Source of the DNA: Bombella mellum | GTDB taxonomy: Bacteria > Pseudomonadota > Alphaproteobacteria > Acetobacterales > Acetobacteraceae | DNA: 64,000 nt | Assembly: GCF_014048465.1 (NCBI RefSeq) | Contig: NZ_PDLY01000001.1 | Coordinates: 558,001-622,000 of the forward strand | Direction of reading: 5' to 3' | In this document: piece by piece, positions 43,121 to 51,235 of the stretch | Layout: each line of letters begins with the position of its first letter | Position numbering within the stretch: position 1 is the stretch's first letter | The notes under the pieces: model-generated | Seen by the model: only the letters and a program-made list of their open reading frames with translations | Told to the model about the DNA's origin: nothing | Database searches by the model: none | Made by a program: the position numbers and the translations under genes

Positions 43121-45010
43121 ATGCTGGATATAAAGACATTTGGTCCGCAGGGCGGGAATGTCCTTTACAAGGCCCTGTCCCATCCTCTGGCCGTTGATGC
43201 GATGAAGCAGCTGGAACAGACGCTCAACGGCAGGAGTCTCGCCGTTTATGACCCGGAGGGGTATCTGCCGACAGTTCGTGGCCTGTATCCGGCCATACGG
43301 CCATCCGTCATACTGACACATGACAGCGAGCAGGTCGGGCAGCCTGATGGGCTGGGCGGGCAGAAACAGGCCGTCGTCCATCTGGCGGAGACCGAAGCGG
43401 AAGCCGTGCTGGCCCTGTCCTTCGATCATGACAGGATGCGCTCCCGCCTTGAAGGGTTCCTGGGAGGGAAGCCTCTCCACACCCTGGGAGAGGCGAGGCT
43501 GCCAGATGACTTTCTGCCCTATCGGAGGTCCTATCTGGATAGGTGCAATTTTGCCACCAATTTTGCCTTTTTTCGGGAAACGGAACAGTTCAGCACAAGG
43601 CTGGTTACGGCGAATTACTGGTCGAATTACGGTGCGGCGGAACTGCGCTACTGGCTGAGGCTTTTTGATGGAACCGGTCATGTTCTGGCCGAATGGTTCC
43701 AGGAGGTGGAGGACGCCGATGCGGGAGTGGTGATCGACAGCCGCACGGTGAAGGAGCAGTTCGGCCTGCCGGATTTCGTGGGACAGCTCTTCATCCATGT
43801 CATCGGAGCCAAAGGCCATGATGTCGTGAAATATGCGCTGGACAGTTTTGGCCGCAATGGCGACCCCAGCCTGTCGGTCACGCATGATGCCAATGCATGG
43901 CCGTCCATGAGGTTTGCCACATTGCCCGCACCTGATGCGGATGAGACGGTCCGTCTCTGGGTACAGAACAGTCATGGCACGGCCATTCCATCAGGGGCGA
44001 TCACGCTGAACCCGATGGGTGAGGAAGACCACCGGGCCGTGGAGCAGGTCATCGGCCCTTATGAGACGGTTGCCGTTGATGTTGGTGCGTTGTTCCCTGA
44101 CCTGAAATGGCCGGCCCAGCTGGAACTGCGGTCCGGGCGTCATCTGGTACGGCCCCGTTATGAGGTCGTGCAGAGGGGCCGGACCCGTATTGCTCACATG
44201 AACGTTGAGCGGGCCGATCTGCTGCCGGACCCGGCGATCCGCACCATGTCCCCGTTGCTTGGGCGTGGTTTCGTCCTGCCTTTCCCGGTGCTGGACCCGG
44301 CCGTCCATACGAGCTTTGTCCAGCCGACACCCATGTCGGAATCCCTGAAAAGCCTGCCGATGAGGCTGGACCTGTTTGATGAAGCCGGTCAGAGCTGTGG
44401 GAGCCATTTTCTGGGTGATCTGCCCCGTAATCATCAGGGAGCCGTGGCCCTGCATGAACTGATGGACCAGCCAGGCCATGCGGAGCTTGTCTATGATTTC
44501 CGGAATGGGGGTGAGGGGGATGGCTGGCCTCATGCGCTGATGCGTTACCGTCATGTCGGGACAGACCATGCTGCCGAGACGAGTTTTGGCGGGCATATTT
44601 TCAACACCATGATGACGTGGCGGAATGAGCCGCAGTCCTATGCAGGCCCACCGCCGGGCCTGACCACCCGGCTGTTCCTGAAGCTGGGGCAGCAGCTTGA
44701 TGGCGTGACTCTGAGGAGCTTCTGCCATCTGATCTACCCTACCTCCCTGCGGGACGGGCGTCAGCCTTCCCGGACCTGTCTACATCTCCATGCGGCCAAT
44801 GGAACTGAACTGGCGCAGGAAACCATCAGTATCCAGCCTTCCGGCTCCTGGCTTCTGAAGCCTCATGAGCTTTTCGATGCGGAGCTGCTTCAGCGGGCTG
44901 GAGAGGGGGGGTATGTTCTCATACGGGACCTGACCTGCCGCCTGTTCGGATATCATGGGCTGGAGAATGGAGTGGGCAGCTTTTCTCTGGATCACATGTT
45001 TGGTTTCTGA
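43121..45010 (+). CDS. Large protein of unknown function following the ELM1-like gene
   Basis: 629 residues; I do not recognise the family. ATG 43121 is chosen because AAGGA lies about 10 nt upstream and the product (MLDIKTFGPQGGNVLYKAL) does not overlap the previous gene; the frame is open back to 43034. There is no signal peptide and no transmembrane helix. Residues 1-110 look alpha/beta (LAVYDPEGYLPTVRGLYP). The rest is rich in aromatic beta-strand-like stretches (ANYWSNYGAAELRYWLRLFD, WVQNSHGTAIPSGAITLNP) suggestive of repeated beta-sandwich units. Translational spacing of 4 bp to the ELM1-like gene suggests a shared pathway, perhaps of the cell surface. Confidence 0.7.
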   Translation: MLDIKTFGPQGGNVLYKALSHPLAVDAMKQLEQTLNGRSLAVYDPEGYLPTVRGLYPAIRPSVILTHDSEQVGQPDGLGGQKQAVVHLAETEAEAVLALSFDHDRMRSRLEGFLGGKPLHTLGEARLPDDFLPYRRSYLDRCNFATNFAFFRETEQFSTRLVTANYWSNYGAAELRYWLRLFDGTGHVLAEWFQEVEDADAGVVIDSRTVKEQFGLPDFVGQLFIHVIGAKGHDVVKYALDSFGRNGDPSLSVTHDANAWPSMRFATLPAPDADETVRLWVQNSHGTAIPSGAITLNPMGEEDHRAVEQVIGPYETVAVDVGALFPDLKWPAQLELRSGRHLVRPRYEVVQRGRTRIAHMNVERADLLPDPAIRTMSPLLGRGFVLPFPVLDPAVHTSFVQPTPMSESLKSLPMRLDLFDEAGQSCGSHFLGDLPRNHQGAVALHELMDQPGHAELVYDFRNGGEGDGWPHALMRYRHVGTDHAAETSFGGHIFNTMMTWRNEPQSYAGPPPGLTTRLFLKLGQQLDGVTLRSFCHLIYPTSLRDGRQPSRTCLHLHAANGTELAQETISIQPSGSWLLKPHELFDAELLQRAGEGGYVLIRDLTCRLFGYHGLENGVGSFSLDHMFGF

Positions 45011-45052
45011 GGATAGGATTAAAATAATCTGTATGGTCGGCCCTTATCTCTC

Positions 45053-45081
45053 TTGCCATGGAACGTGAGCGGCGGTATAAG
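45053..45081 (+). promoter_or_regulatory. Sigma70-type promoter of tRNA-Val
   Basis: TTGCCA (45053-45058) and TATAAG (45076-45081) with 17-bp spacing. Predicted transcription start is near 45088, 11 nt before the mature tRNA. Confidence 0.75.
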
Positions 45082-45098
45082 ACGCTCACCAGAGAGAT

Positions 45099-45173
45099 GG
45101 ATGCGTAGCTCAGCGGTAGAGCACTGCCTTCACACGGCAGGGGTCACAGGTTCAATCCCTGTCGCATCCACCA
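45099..45173 (+). tRNA. tRNA-Val (anticodon CAC)
   Basis: Complete cloverleaf. Acceptor GGATGCG / CGCATCC, D arm GCTC / GAGC, anticodon arm CTGCC-TTCACAC-GGCAG with anticodon CAC reading GUG, T arm ACAGG-TTCAATC-CCTGT, and an encoded CCA end. Phage genes start 129 bp downstream, so its 3' half is the likely phage attachment site. Confidence 0.95.
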
Positions 45174-45301
45174 TGATTTTCCTAGAAAACTGCCGTTTTT
45201 GACCGTTAGTGGCGGCTGCTGCGTCGTTCGCCATCGTCCATGAATGACCGTAAAAACGTGCGAGTCGTCATGAGAATTGGCACAAAACTGACACAGCGTT
45301 T

Positions 45302-45559
45302 TCAGGGCTTATTCCCCCAGCAGGCCGCATTTTCCCGCAGGGCATAGTCCAGATCAGCCACCTGAATACGGAGGTTTTTCAGTTCAGGATGGGCGATAAG
45401 CTCGGCATAGGCTCCCTGCTGCTGCTCAACTGTGGGCGTCCGCAGGTTCAGGCACTGCTGACGGATGCGGACATCGCTGCACCCTCCCAGCAGGGCGAGG
45501 CCACAGGCAAGCACCAGAGCACAGGAGACGTACATCCAGAGCGGATTTTCTTGGCTCAT
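45302..45559 (-). CDS. Outer-membrane spanin-like lipoprotein (Rz1-type)
   Basis: 85 residues with a lipoprotein signal ending LALLGGCSD (lipobox Leu-Gly-Gly-Cys), then a short soluble part (VRIRQQCLNLRTPTVEQQQG). It directly follows a small single-TM coiled-coil protein, sharing one base (TAATG), as spanin pairs do. Spanins fuse inner and outer membranes at the end of lysis. It is not proline-rich like lambda Rz1, so the call rests on lipobox and position. Confidence 0.65.
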   Translation of the reverse strand: MSQENPLWMYVSCALVLACGLALLGGCSDVRIRQQCLNLRTPTVEQQQGAYAELIAHPELKNLRIQVADLDYALRENAACWGNKP

Positions 45560-45795
45560 TACTGGCCCTCCTTTCCGTCCCTCAGCTTTGCCAGCAGCTC
45601 ATCATCCGTCTGTGGCGCACTGGCTGCGGCCTCGTTCATGCGGGCCATGGTGGCGTTCTGGGCATCCGCCTGGCTCAGGTTCTGCCGTTCAGACTGTACA
45701 CGGGCGGCGTTGCGCCCCGCCCGGTACAGAACCCAGCCAAACAGGGTGAGGGCGGCGATTGCCGCCACCCCCAGCCCGGCGTAGAGATACATCAT
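45559..45795 (-). CDS. Inner-membrane spanin-like protein (Rz-type)
   Basis: 78 residues. An N-terminal transmembrane helix (YLYAGLGVAAIAALTLFGWV) is followed by a charged helical periplasmic segment (NAARVQSERQNLSQADAQNA), the i-spanin layout. Upstream it overlaps the antirepressor stop by ATGA, and downstream it overlaps the lipoprotein start. Confidence 0.65.
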   Translation of the reverse strand: MMYLYAGLGVAAIAALTLFGWVLYRAGRNAARVQSERQNLSQADAQNATMARMNEAAASAPQTDDELLAKLRDGKEGQ

Positions 45796-46547
45796 GCCCG
45801 TTGCCTTTTATTCTCAAGGCCAAGGTCCGGCTGACCATTTAGCACTGCATCATTGTGCAATTTGATGATATGCCGCCCAATGCCGTTCATATAGGGGCGG
45901 GCCAGTTCGGCAGGGTAAAGCCATGTGCCCGTGCGAGCGCAGCGATGGCAGATAATACCCTGCTGCTTGGCAAGGGCAGATAATGCATTGCCGATTTTTC
46001 GGCGTGGTCCGTTGCGGCCTTTCTGGGTCAAACCGTATTCCTCGCACCATTCCTTGGCTGTTTTATCCGTTACAGCTGCCGTGCCAGCTTGATGCGTTAC
46101 GACCAGATTGGTGATCCGACTTTCCATCTCGGCCAGCTCTTCACGCATCTGGGCACGGGAGATGCTCTTTATCATCCCGCCCAAGACCTTGCGGGTATCG
46201 GCAGAGAGGGAGGTCCCGGCAATGGCATACCCGCCCGTCTTGCGGATGGTGGGGATGACCTCGGAGGTCAGCCATTTCTTGAACCGCTTAGCTTCCGGTT
46301 TTCGGCTTGTGAGGACGAGGGACCACAGGCCGGACTCATTGATGATGGTCCTGTCAGCGTTCAGGTTTCCACTGTTGTTAATAACCACAGTGGATTTTTC
46401 ATCATCATCGAGCCGTTTTGCAGCTGTTGGGGTATGAGAGATATCCAGAACAGCGCAAACATCCGCCAGCATCCACCACGGTTCATTATTCTGCTCGATG
46501 ACCCGAACTTCGTGCCCCTCAAAAGAGAAGGGAATGATGTTGCTCAT
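45792..46547 (-). CDS. Phage antirepressor with N-terminal BRO domain
   Basis: 251 residues. The BRO-N domain covers about residues 1-110 (GHEVRVIEQNNEPWWMLADV, LTSRKPEAKRFKKWLTSEVI, ending IRKTGGY). A helical linker leads to a C-terminal part with Cys-x2-Cys (ICHRCARTG), perhaps a DNA- or metal-binding module. Antirepressors of this type bind and inactivate phage repressors. The start overlaps the stop of the 86-residue gene by ATGA. It lies oddly beside the spanins at the prophage edge. Confidence 0.85.
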   Translation of the reverse strand: MSNIIPFSFEGHEVRVIEQNNEPWWMLADVCAVLDISHTPTAAKRLDDDEKSTVVINNSGNLNADRTIINESGLWSLVLTSRKPEAKRFKKWLTSEVIPTIRKTGGYAIAGTSLSADTRKVLGGMIKSISRAQMREELAEMESRITNLVVTHQAGTAAVTDKTAKEWCEEYGLTQKGRNGPRRKIGNALSALAKQQGIICHRCARTGTWLYPAELARPYMNGIGRHIIKLHNDAVLNGQPDLGLENKRQRA

Positions 46548-46804
46548 GCTGCTTCTCCCGCTGCCAGTGCGATCTCGGATACGAAGTCCGCATATTCGTT
46601 GTTCTGGTGGGCGATCATCATGTTTATCAGCCCGGATAGGGCGATGCCTCTATTTTCTCGGTCAGGAATGGCGTCATCCACGACAGCAAGAGTGCCGATC
46701 AGATGGTTGAGGTTCTGCTGCATCAGGCGGCATGTGGAGATCAGCCGCTCAAGGCGGGCCTCTGGTGTGGTGGCCGTAAAGGCGTTAGATTTGGTTTCAG
46801 CCAT
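46544..46804 (-). CDS. Small phage protein, paralog A (partner of BRO antirepressor)
   Basis: 86 residues of unknown function, helical and without signal or membrane segment. It is clearly paralogous to the gene at 54745-55002: both share NAFTA-T-PEARLERL-STCR, a central VVDDAIPDREN-like stretch and the ending YADFVSEI-x-x-AAGEAA. Each copy is coupled by ATGA to a different antirepressor gene. The context suggests a regulatory accessory to antirepression; that is inference. Confidence 0.8.
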   Translation of the reverse strand: MAETKSNAFTATTPEARLERLISTCRLMQQNLNHLIGTLAVVDDAIPDRENRGIALSGLINMMIAHQNNEYADFVSEIALAAGEAA

Positions 46805-46878
46805 GTCGAAAATCCTTCTTTCGATATTTGGTTAGGGCCGGGATGGAAGTTGCCTCTTCCTCTCGGCTCGTTTTTTAT

Positions 46879-46916
46879 GTATAACCTAATTATGGATACG
46901 TCAATAGAGGTTATAC
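46879..46916. promoter_or_regulatory. Inverted-repeat operator between divergent RHH and antirepressor operons
   Basis: Perfect 9-bp arms GTATAACCT (46879-46887) and AGGTTATAC (46908-46916) straddle the start codon of the ribbon-helix-helix gene. On the minus strand TTGACG and TATACA (15-bp spacing) lie inside it and could drive the paralog A / antirepressor pair. This is the expected layout of an Arc- or CopG-type autoregulated switch. Confidence 0.65.
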
Positions 46917-47092
46917 CTAAAAAGAAGAAGCGTGGACGCCCAGCAACAGGAAAAGATCCATTGCTGACAGGTCGTGTACCGGCCTCCTTAATTAAGGCTT
47001 TGGAAGAATGGGCTGCTCGTCATGACATTACCCGTTCCGAAGCCATCCGCCGCCTCATCCAGCGGGGGCTGGAGGCGGAGGAGAGGGGGTAG
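46892..47092 (+). CDS. Ribbon-helix-helix (CopG/Arc-type) DNA-binding protein
   Basis: 66 residues from ATG 46892. A basic N-terminal arm (KKKKRGRPATGKD) precedes a beta strand (LLTGRVPASL) and two helices (IKALEEWAARHDI, TRSEAIRRLIQRGLEAE), the RHH pattern. The frame is open far upstream, but the inverted repeat and divergent gene place the start here. A probable repressor of the divergent antirepressor operon and of itself. Confidence 0.8.
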   Translation: MDTSIEVIPKKKKRGRPATGKDPLLTGRVPASLIKALEEWAARHDITRSEAIRRLIQRGLEAEERG

Positions 47093-47116
47093 CCATTTTG
47101 GCACCCCCTTGTTCCG

Positions 47117-47428
47117 TCATGCTGCGGAACTGACCTGCGCCGCATTCGGCACAGCCTTCTTCTCCTTCACGGCGGCCTGTACGTCCTCAATGCCCCGCTC
47201 GATCTGCCGGGCACCCTGTTCGACCTGTGACAGGCCCGAAATCAGGCCCTGTGCGTCCAGATGTTCGGCCAGAAGCGGCTCGAGGATGCCGCCCACGGCA
47301 GATAGGGCGGACGTGGCGGCATGGATGCGGGCCTTTGTGGCCGCACTCTCATGATCGCCCAGGGCGTTGGTGATGAGGACTTTAATGCCGCCGAACACGG
47401 TGGCGGGGGTAGCGTTTGTGTCAGCCAT
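47117..47428 (-). CDS. Phage protein of unknown function
   Basis: 103 residues, Ala-rich and largely helical, with no membrane segment. Visible stretches are FGGIKVLITNALGDHESA and a C-terminal coiled-coil-like QVEQGARQIERGIEDVQAAV. It follows the holin candidate in the lysis cluster. I do not recognise it. Confidence 0.6.
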   Translation of the reverse strand: MADTNATPATVFGGIKVLITNALGDHESAATKARIHAATSALSAVGGILEPLLAEHLDAQGLISGLSQVEQGARQIERGIEDVQAAVKEKKAVPNAAQVSSAA

Positions 47429-47458
47429 GGTCTTTTCCTTTATACTTGAGGGGGTCAG

Positions 47459-47680
47459 TCAACGGGTCGTGGTGCTGTCGGACCGTCCCGGCCTAACATG
47501 GTTGGCGGCCCAGCCGATGTTGAGGGCGACAGCCGAGATGACCCGGTAGGGAAGCACCCAGCGGGAGCCTGCGGCCGGGGGCCTGATGAAGACCGTCACC
47601 AGATTGCAGACGACGATGAGGAGGGCGGCATAGCCCTGCACGCTGCCGGGAAGGGCCGTGAGAAGGTCGGAAAAATTCAT
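47459..47680 (-). CDS. Small membrane protein, holin candidate
   Basis: 73 residues with two hydrophobic segments (GYAALLIVVCNLVTVFI and VISAVALNIGWAA) and a short basic C-terminus, a size and layout seen in holins. The start overlaps the endolysin-like gene stop by ATGA, which supports a lysis role. No holin family motif can be confirmed by eye. Confidence 0.55.
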   Translation of the reverse strand: MNFSDLLTALPGSVQGYAALLIVVCNLVTVFIRPPAAGSRWVLPYRVISAVALNIGWAANHVRPGRSDSTTTR

Positions 47681-48114
47681 GAGATCCTCGGACTGTCAGG
47701 TGAGTGAAGGGAGTGGGAGGAAGCATCTCTGGCCACCCGTGCGACCAGCGGCCCGTAGGGGTTCTGTCCGTTCTCGAAGCGGATGATGGCGTTCATCAGG
47801 CCGGTGAGCAGGCGGGGGGATGGCGGGCCGAGCCGGGTATCCGGCTCCACGCCCAGCGCATGAGCCACGCCCCGGATGTAGGCGGCGGTATTGTTCTCGC
47901 TGGGCGGTGCCCACTTGCCGATGATGCCTGCCACCGTGTCGATGCCATCCCGCAGGATGTAGCGGCGGAGCTGGTCCCGCAGGGCGGCCAGCCCCGCCTC
48001 TGCCGTGGGGAAGCGGGCAAAGCGGGCGTTGGGTCCGGGTTCCAGCACTGCCCCGGCCTGTCCGACATAGTTCAGATTGCCCGGATTGTTGTTGCGGATG
48101 CCCCGTACTTCCAT
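47677..48114 (-). CDS. Putative phage endolysin / virion lysozyme-like protein
   Basis: 145 residues beginning with the motif GIRNNNPGNLNYVGQ, found in many phage peptidoglycan-degrading proteins (P5-like). It is followed by FPTAEAGLAALRDQLRRYI and WAPPSENNTAAYI. No signal peptide, so a holin would be needed for release. It sits between the XhlA-like gene and the holin candidate. Confidence 0.7.
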   Translation of the reverse strand: MEVRGIRNNNPGNLNYVGQAGAVLEPGPNARFARFPTAEAGLAALRDQLRRYILRDGIDTVAGIIGKWAPPSENNTAAYIRGVAHALGVEPDTRLGPPSPRLLTGLMNAIIRFENGQNPYGPLVARVARDASSHSLHSPDSPRIS

Positions 48115-48118
48115 GGGC

Positions 48119-48358
48119 CTACCCTCCGATGTGAAAAATTTTCATGATGACGGCGACGATGATTCCGCCTGCTCCTGACCCACCGGCAATGAACATGCTG
48201 CGCCATGAGTTTCCGTGCCTGACCTGGGAGAGGATCTGTTCCAGCATCTGCTGCTGGGTGGCCTGCCTGTCCTTGACGACGGCCATGTCCATCTCGACGG
48301 CCCGGATGTCCTTCTTGATCTCCAGCCCCTCGGCACGGGTCAGGTACTGGCTGCTCAT
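48119..48358 (-). CDS. XhlA-like small protein: coiled coil plus C-terminal membrane helix
   Basis: 79 residues from ATG 48358, which overlaps the upstream stop by ATGA; a longer frame to 48394 is unlikely. Charged helix EIKKDIRAVEMDMAVVKDRQ precedes a C-terminal hydrophobic segment (GGSGAGGIIVAVIMKIF). This is the layout of XhlA/haemolysin-like lysis proteins. Family assignment is by layout only. Confidence 0.55.
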   Translation of the reverse strand: MSSQYLTRAEGLEIKKDIRAVEMDMAVVKDRQATQQQMLEQILSQVRHGNSWRSMFIAGGSGAGGIIVAVIMKIFHIGG

Positions 48359-48663
48359 GGATGCCTCACCCCGGCCCCGGAGGCATCCACCCATGCACTT
48401 CCATTGAAGAAGACGGGCTGACCCGTCCCGGCACAGTCCGTGCAGAAGAAGGTCGTACCGACAGGAGCCGAAAGAGGCAGGGCGGAATAGGGGCGGGCTG
48501 TCAGGCTTGTCCCGCCAGATGCCCCAAATGTCATGAGGCCCTGAGCCGCCGGTGGAAGCTGGCCGCCATCAAAAATCCCGTGCTGGGCAGGAGGAACGAC
48601 AATGCTGTCTGCGAAAGCCGTACCAGCCAGCAGGGATGCAAGAAGTGTGAGCGTGAAGCGCAT
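48355..48663 (-). CDS. Exported or virion-associated phage protein of unknown function
   Basis: 102 residues with a signal-peptide-like start (MRFTLTLLASLLAGTAFA). The C-terminal part (VGTTFFCTDCAGTGQPVFFN, then SAWVDA) resembles short segments at ends of phage tail-fibre or adhesin proteins. The exact 19-bp repeat lies about 40 bp upstream and may drive it and the lysis genes behind it. Confidence 0.6.
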   Translation of the reverse strand: MRFTLTLLASLLAGTAFADSIVVPPAQHGIFDGGQLPPAAQGLMTFGASGGTSLTARPYSALPLSAPVGTTFFCTDCAGTGQPVFFNGSAWVDASGAGVRHP

Positions 48664-48702
48664 GAGAGTCCGTCTCCGTCATCAGGAAGGACAGTCAATC
48701 AT

Positions 48703-48721
48703 GTGTTTGTAATTCTGGTGT
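48703..48721 (-). repeat. 19-bp phage repeat, copy 1 (possible promoter element)
   Basis: GTGTTTGTAATTCTGGTGT on the plus strand, identical to the copy at 53741-53759. Both copies lie 30-40 bp upstream of a minus-strand start (48663 and 53709). No sigma70 pattern is obvious, so a phage-specific regulatory site is possible. Confidence 0.75.
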
Positions 48722-48724
48722 GTC

Positions 48725-51235
48725 TCATCGCCCATAGGGGCTCCATGTCGGCGATACGAGGAATCCCTGCCCCTGACTGCGCTGGACGAGCTTTTCATAG
48801 CGGGCCGTGTAGCCGGGATTTATCATGTCCTGTAGGCGGTAGATCACGCCATATTTCAGGGCGGCATTGATGCCCGGGATGTTGCCGAACGGTATCTGCC
48901 CGGAGGCAAAACGGACTAGATCGGCCAGATAGGTGCGGGCCTTCTCGGCATCGGGGCTGCCGACCAGTTCATCACGGGTGGCGGTGAATATCCCGGCGAG
49001 TTTTGCCATGTCTGCAATGGTCGGGCCTGCCAGTGTTTCAAGCGCACTGTTTCCGATTCGGTTCTGCTGGCCGAAGAGGAAGTCCCCATAGATGCCAGCC
49101 CCGCCACCCTGGGCCATGGCCGACATCCATGTGCGGACATCGCCTGCATCCCGTGGCTCTTTCCCGGCCAGAATGGCCTTGGCCTGCATGGCGACGTAGC
49201 CCAGCACGGTCGTGGCGGCGATCATGTGGATGATGCCGGGCAGGTCCAGCCCGTTGCGCTGCACCTCACGCTGATAGAAGCGGCGGATATGTGAGGCCGG
49301 GAAGCTCTTGAACTGGAGCATCAGCCGTGCGGCCTGTCCGAGCAGCGGGTTCACGTCATCCAGCCGGTTGCTGAACGCACGGAATTTTGCCTGCGTGCGG
49401 ACATCCGGTTCCGTCATTCCCTCCCGTGTCTGGTCGGTGATGTAGGCATAGAGCTTTCTGGTCAGGCTGTCCCGCACGTCATCGGCCGTCTGGCCTTTTT
49501 CGATGAGGGGAGCCACGGCCCCGTCAGACAGGCGGCCCATCTCGCTGGGCAGGATATGGTCTTCTCCAGCGGCTGTCCGCACGGCCTGCCGCATCACGTC
49601 CCATTCCGGCCGGGTGATGCCGAAGCGTTGCAGGCTGGCCCGCAGCTTTCCATCAAGGGCCTCATAGGACAGACCGGCATTACGCCCCAGATTGTGGGAG
49701 AGCATCATGCCGACGCCCTCGGACAGGCTGTCCGTCCAGTATTGCAGGCCGTTGATGCGGTAGAATTTGTTGATGAGGTCGCTCATCTTTCCCAGCGGCG
49801 CATCATTGGCAGAGAAACGGCTCATCACGGATCCAAGATGTCCTTGAAGCCCCACGCCCAGCAGCCGGGCGATCTCTTTGCGCTCTGACGGGTTTTTGCT
49901 GCTCAGGCCCGGCGCAAGGGCTTTCAGGCTGTTCCAGTAGCTTTCCAGCAGCGGGACGCCATTGTGTCTCAGCACGGCGGCATTGATGGCCAGATCGGGC
50001 AGGGAGGAGATCATCACCCCGCCCAGTTTCGTGATCTGGTTCCACGCATGGGCGTAGGCCCCGATGGTTTCCACCGTCTTGTTGGCCGGCTGTCTGCCCC
50101 GGCCTGTCACGATGTCCAGCAGGGCACTGCGCTCCAGCCTGCGGAGCCTGTCCACCATTCTGGCATCAGCCCTCTCACGGGCGGCCTGCACGCTTTCCTC
50201 GATCATGCTGCGGAACATGTTCTCAGGGTTCGTGCCCAGATCGCCCATCACGGCAGCGTTGCGTGCCCCGCTGATGAGGCCCTTGAAGATGCTGTCCACC
50301 ACATGACCCTGGCCGAACTTCCTGTTATAGGCCAGCCAGCCGTCAGCATCTTTGAAGTGCAGAACACGGTTCTGGCTGACCTTCTTGGCAAGGTTGGATG
50401 TGCCCCTGAAGCCGGAAAGCCAGTCCCGCCCGTTGGCATTGTCATGCTCACCGGTGGAGAGGTTCAGCCAGACATTGCGGAGGAAATCTTCCTTTGACTG
50501 CCTGGCGGGCATCATCTCGAAGGTACGGTCATCCAGCAGGGGAAGGATGGTATCCCGCCAGTTCTGATAGGCCCGGTCCGACCCGTCGCCCCGTATCTTC
50601 CACATGTCGTGGCTCTGGCGGGTGACGTAGTGGTCCACCTTGCCAATCCATGCGCCCTGCCTGTTCTGCATCAGACGCACGGTGTCCTGATAGCCGGACA
50701 GGATGCGGGCGGCCTCGGCAGCCAGCCTGTTGCCTGTTGGTGCCCCGGATTTCGGGTCATCAAGCCGCCACATCTCACGGGCCACATCGGCATCAAACTG
50801 CTCATCACGCTTCAGCAGTGCCCTGAAGACGCCTGCCTTGTCCAGATCGTGCATGAGAGGACCGAGAAGCTGGGCAGTGCGGGCGTGGCTGCTGGCATCC
50901 ACGGAGAGGGCAGCACCATGCTCCCCGGTCTGCTTCCCGGCAAGAATGCCTTCAAGGGAGGCCACCTCATCACCGGGCACGATGCGGCGGCGCAGGGCGG
51001 CACGCACGATGAGGTTCTTCTTGCGGGCATTGGCCTCGATGATGGCGGCCAGACGTTCCTCATCGGCCATGCGGGCACCGGCCTTCTCCAGTGCCTCCCG
51101 TGGGGACAGGCCTTGTTTCATGTAGCGTCCGGCTTCCTTCTCCAGCCGACCGAACATCTCGTCAAGCTCTGCCTTGGACATTTCACGCCCGGCGGCTTTC
51201 TCGGCTTCACTGTAGCAGGGGTTCTCGTGGGTCAT
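48725..51235 (-). CDS. Large internal virion / DNA-ejection protein
   Basis: 836 residues, mostly helical, no signal peptide. The N-terminus is charged (AEKAAGREMSKAELDEMFGR). The C-terminal half has small-residue-rich stretches typical of ejection proteins that form a trans-envelope channel (GIIHMIAATTVLGYVAMQAK, then GGGAGIYGDFLFGQQNRIG). Its place between the other large virion protein (ATGA overlap) and lysis genes matches gp15/gp16-like ejection proteins of short-tailed phages. No enzyme motif recognised. Confidence 0.7.
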   Translation of the reverse strand: MTHENPCYSEAEKAAGREMSKAELDEMFGRLEKEAGRYMKQGLSPREALEKAGARMADEERLAAIIEANARKKNLIVRAALRRRIVPGDEVASLEGILAGKQTGEHGAALSVDASSHARTAQLLGPLMHDLDKAGVFRALLKRDEQFDADVAREMWRLDDPKSGAPTGNRLAAEAARILSGYQDTVRLMQNRQGAWIGKVDHYVTRQSHDMWKIRGDGSDRAYQNWRDTILPLLDDRTFEMMPARQSKEDFLRNVWLNLSTGEHDNANGRDWLSGFRGTSNLAKKVSQNRVLHFKDADGWLAYNRKFGQGHVVDSIFKGLISGARNAAVMGDLGTNPENMFRSMIEESVQAARERADARMVDRLRRLERSALLDIVTGRGRQPANKTVETIGAYAHAWNQITKLGGVMISSLPDLAINAAVLRHNGVPLLESYWNSLKALAPGLSSKNPSERKEIARLLGVGLQGHLGSVMSRFSANDAPLGKMSDLINKFYRINGLQYWTDSLSEGVGMMLSHNLGRNAGLSYEALDGKLRASLQRFGITRPEWDVMRQAVRTAAGEDHILPSEMGRLSDGAVAPLIEKGQTADDVRDSLTRKLYAYITDQTREGMTEPDVRTQAKFRAFSNRLDDVNPLLGQAARLMLQFKSFPASHIRRFYQREVQRNGLDLPGIIHMIAATTVLGYVAMQAKAILAGKEPRDAGDVRTWMSAMAQGGGAGIYGDFLFGQQNRIGNSALETLAGPTIADMAKLAGIFTATRDELVGSPDAEKARTYLADLVRFASGQIPFGNIPGINAALKYGVIYRLQDMINPGYTARYEKLVQRSQGQGFLVSPTWSPYGR

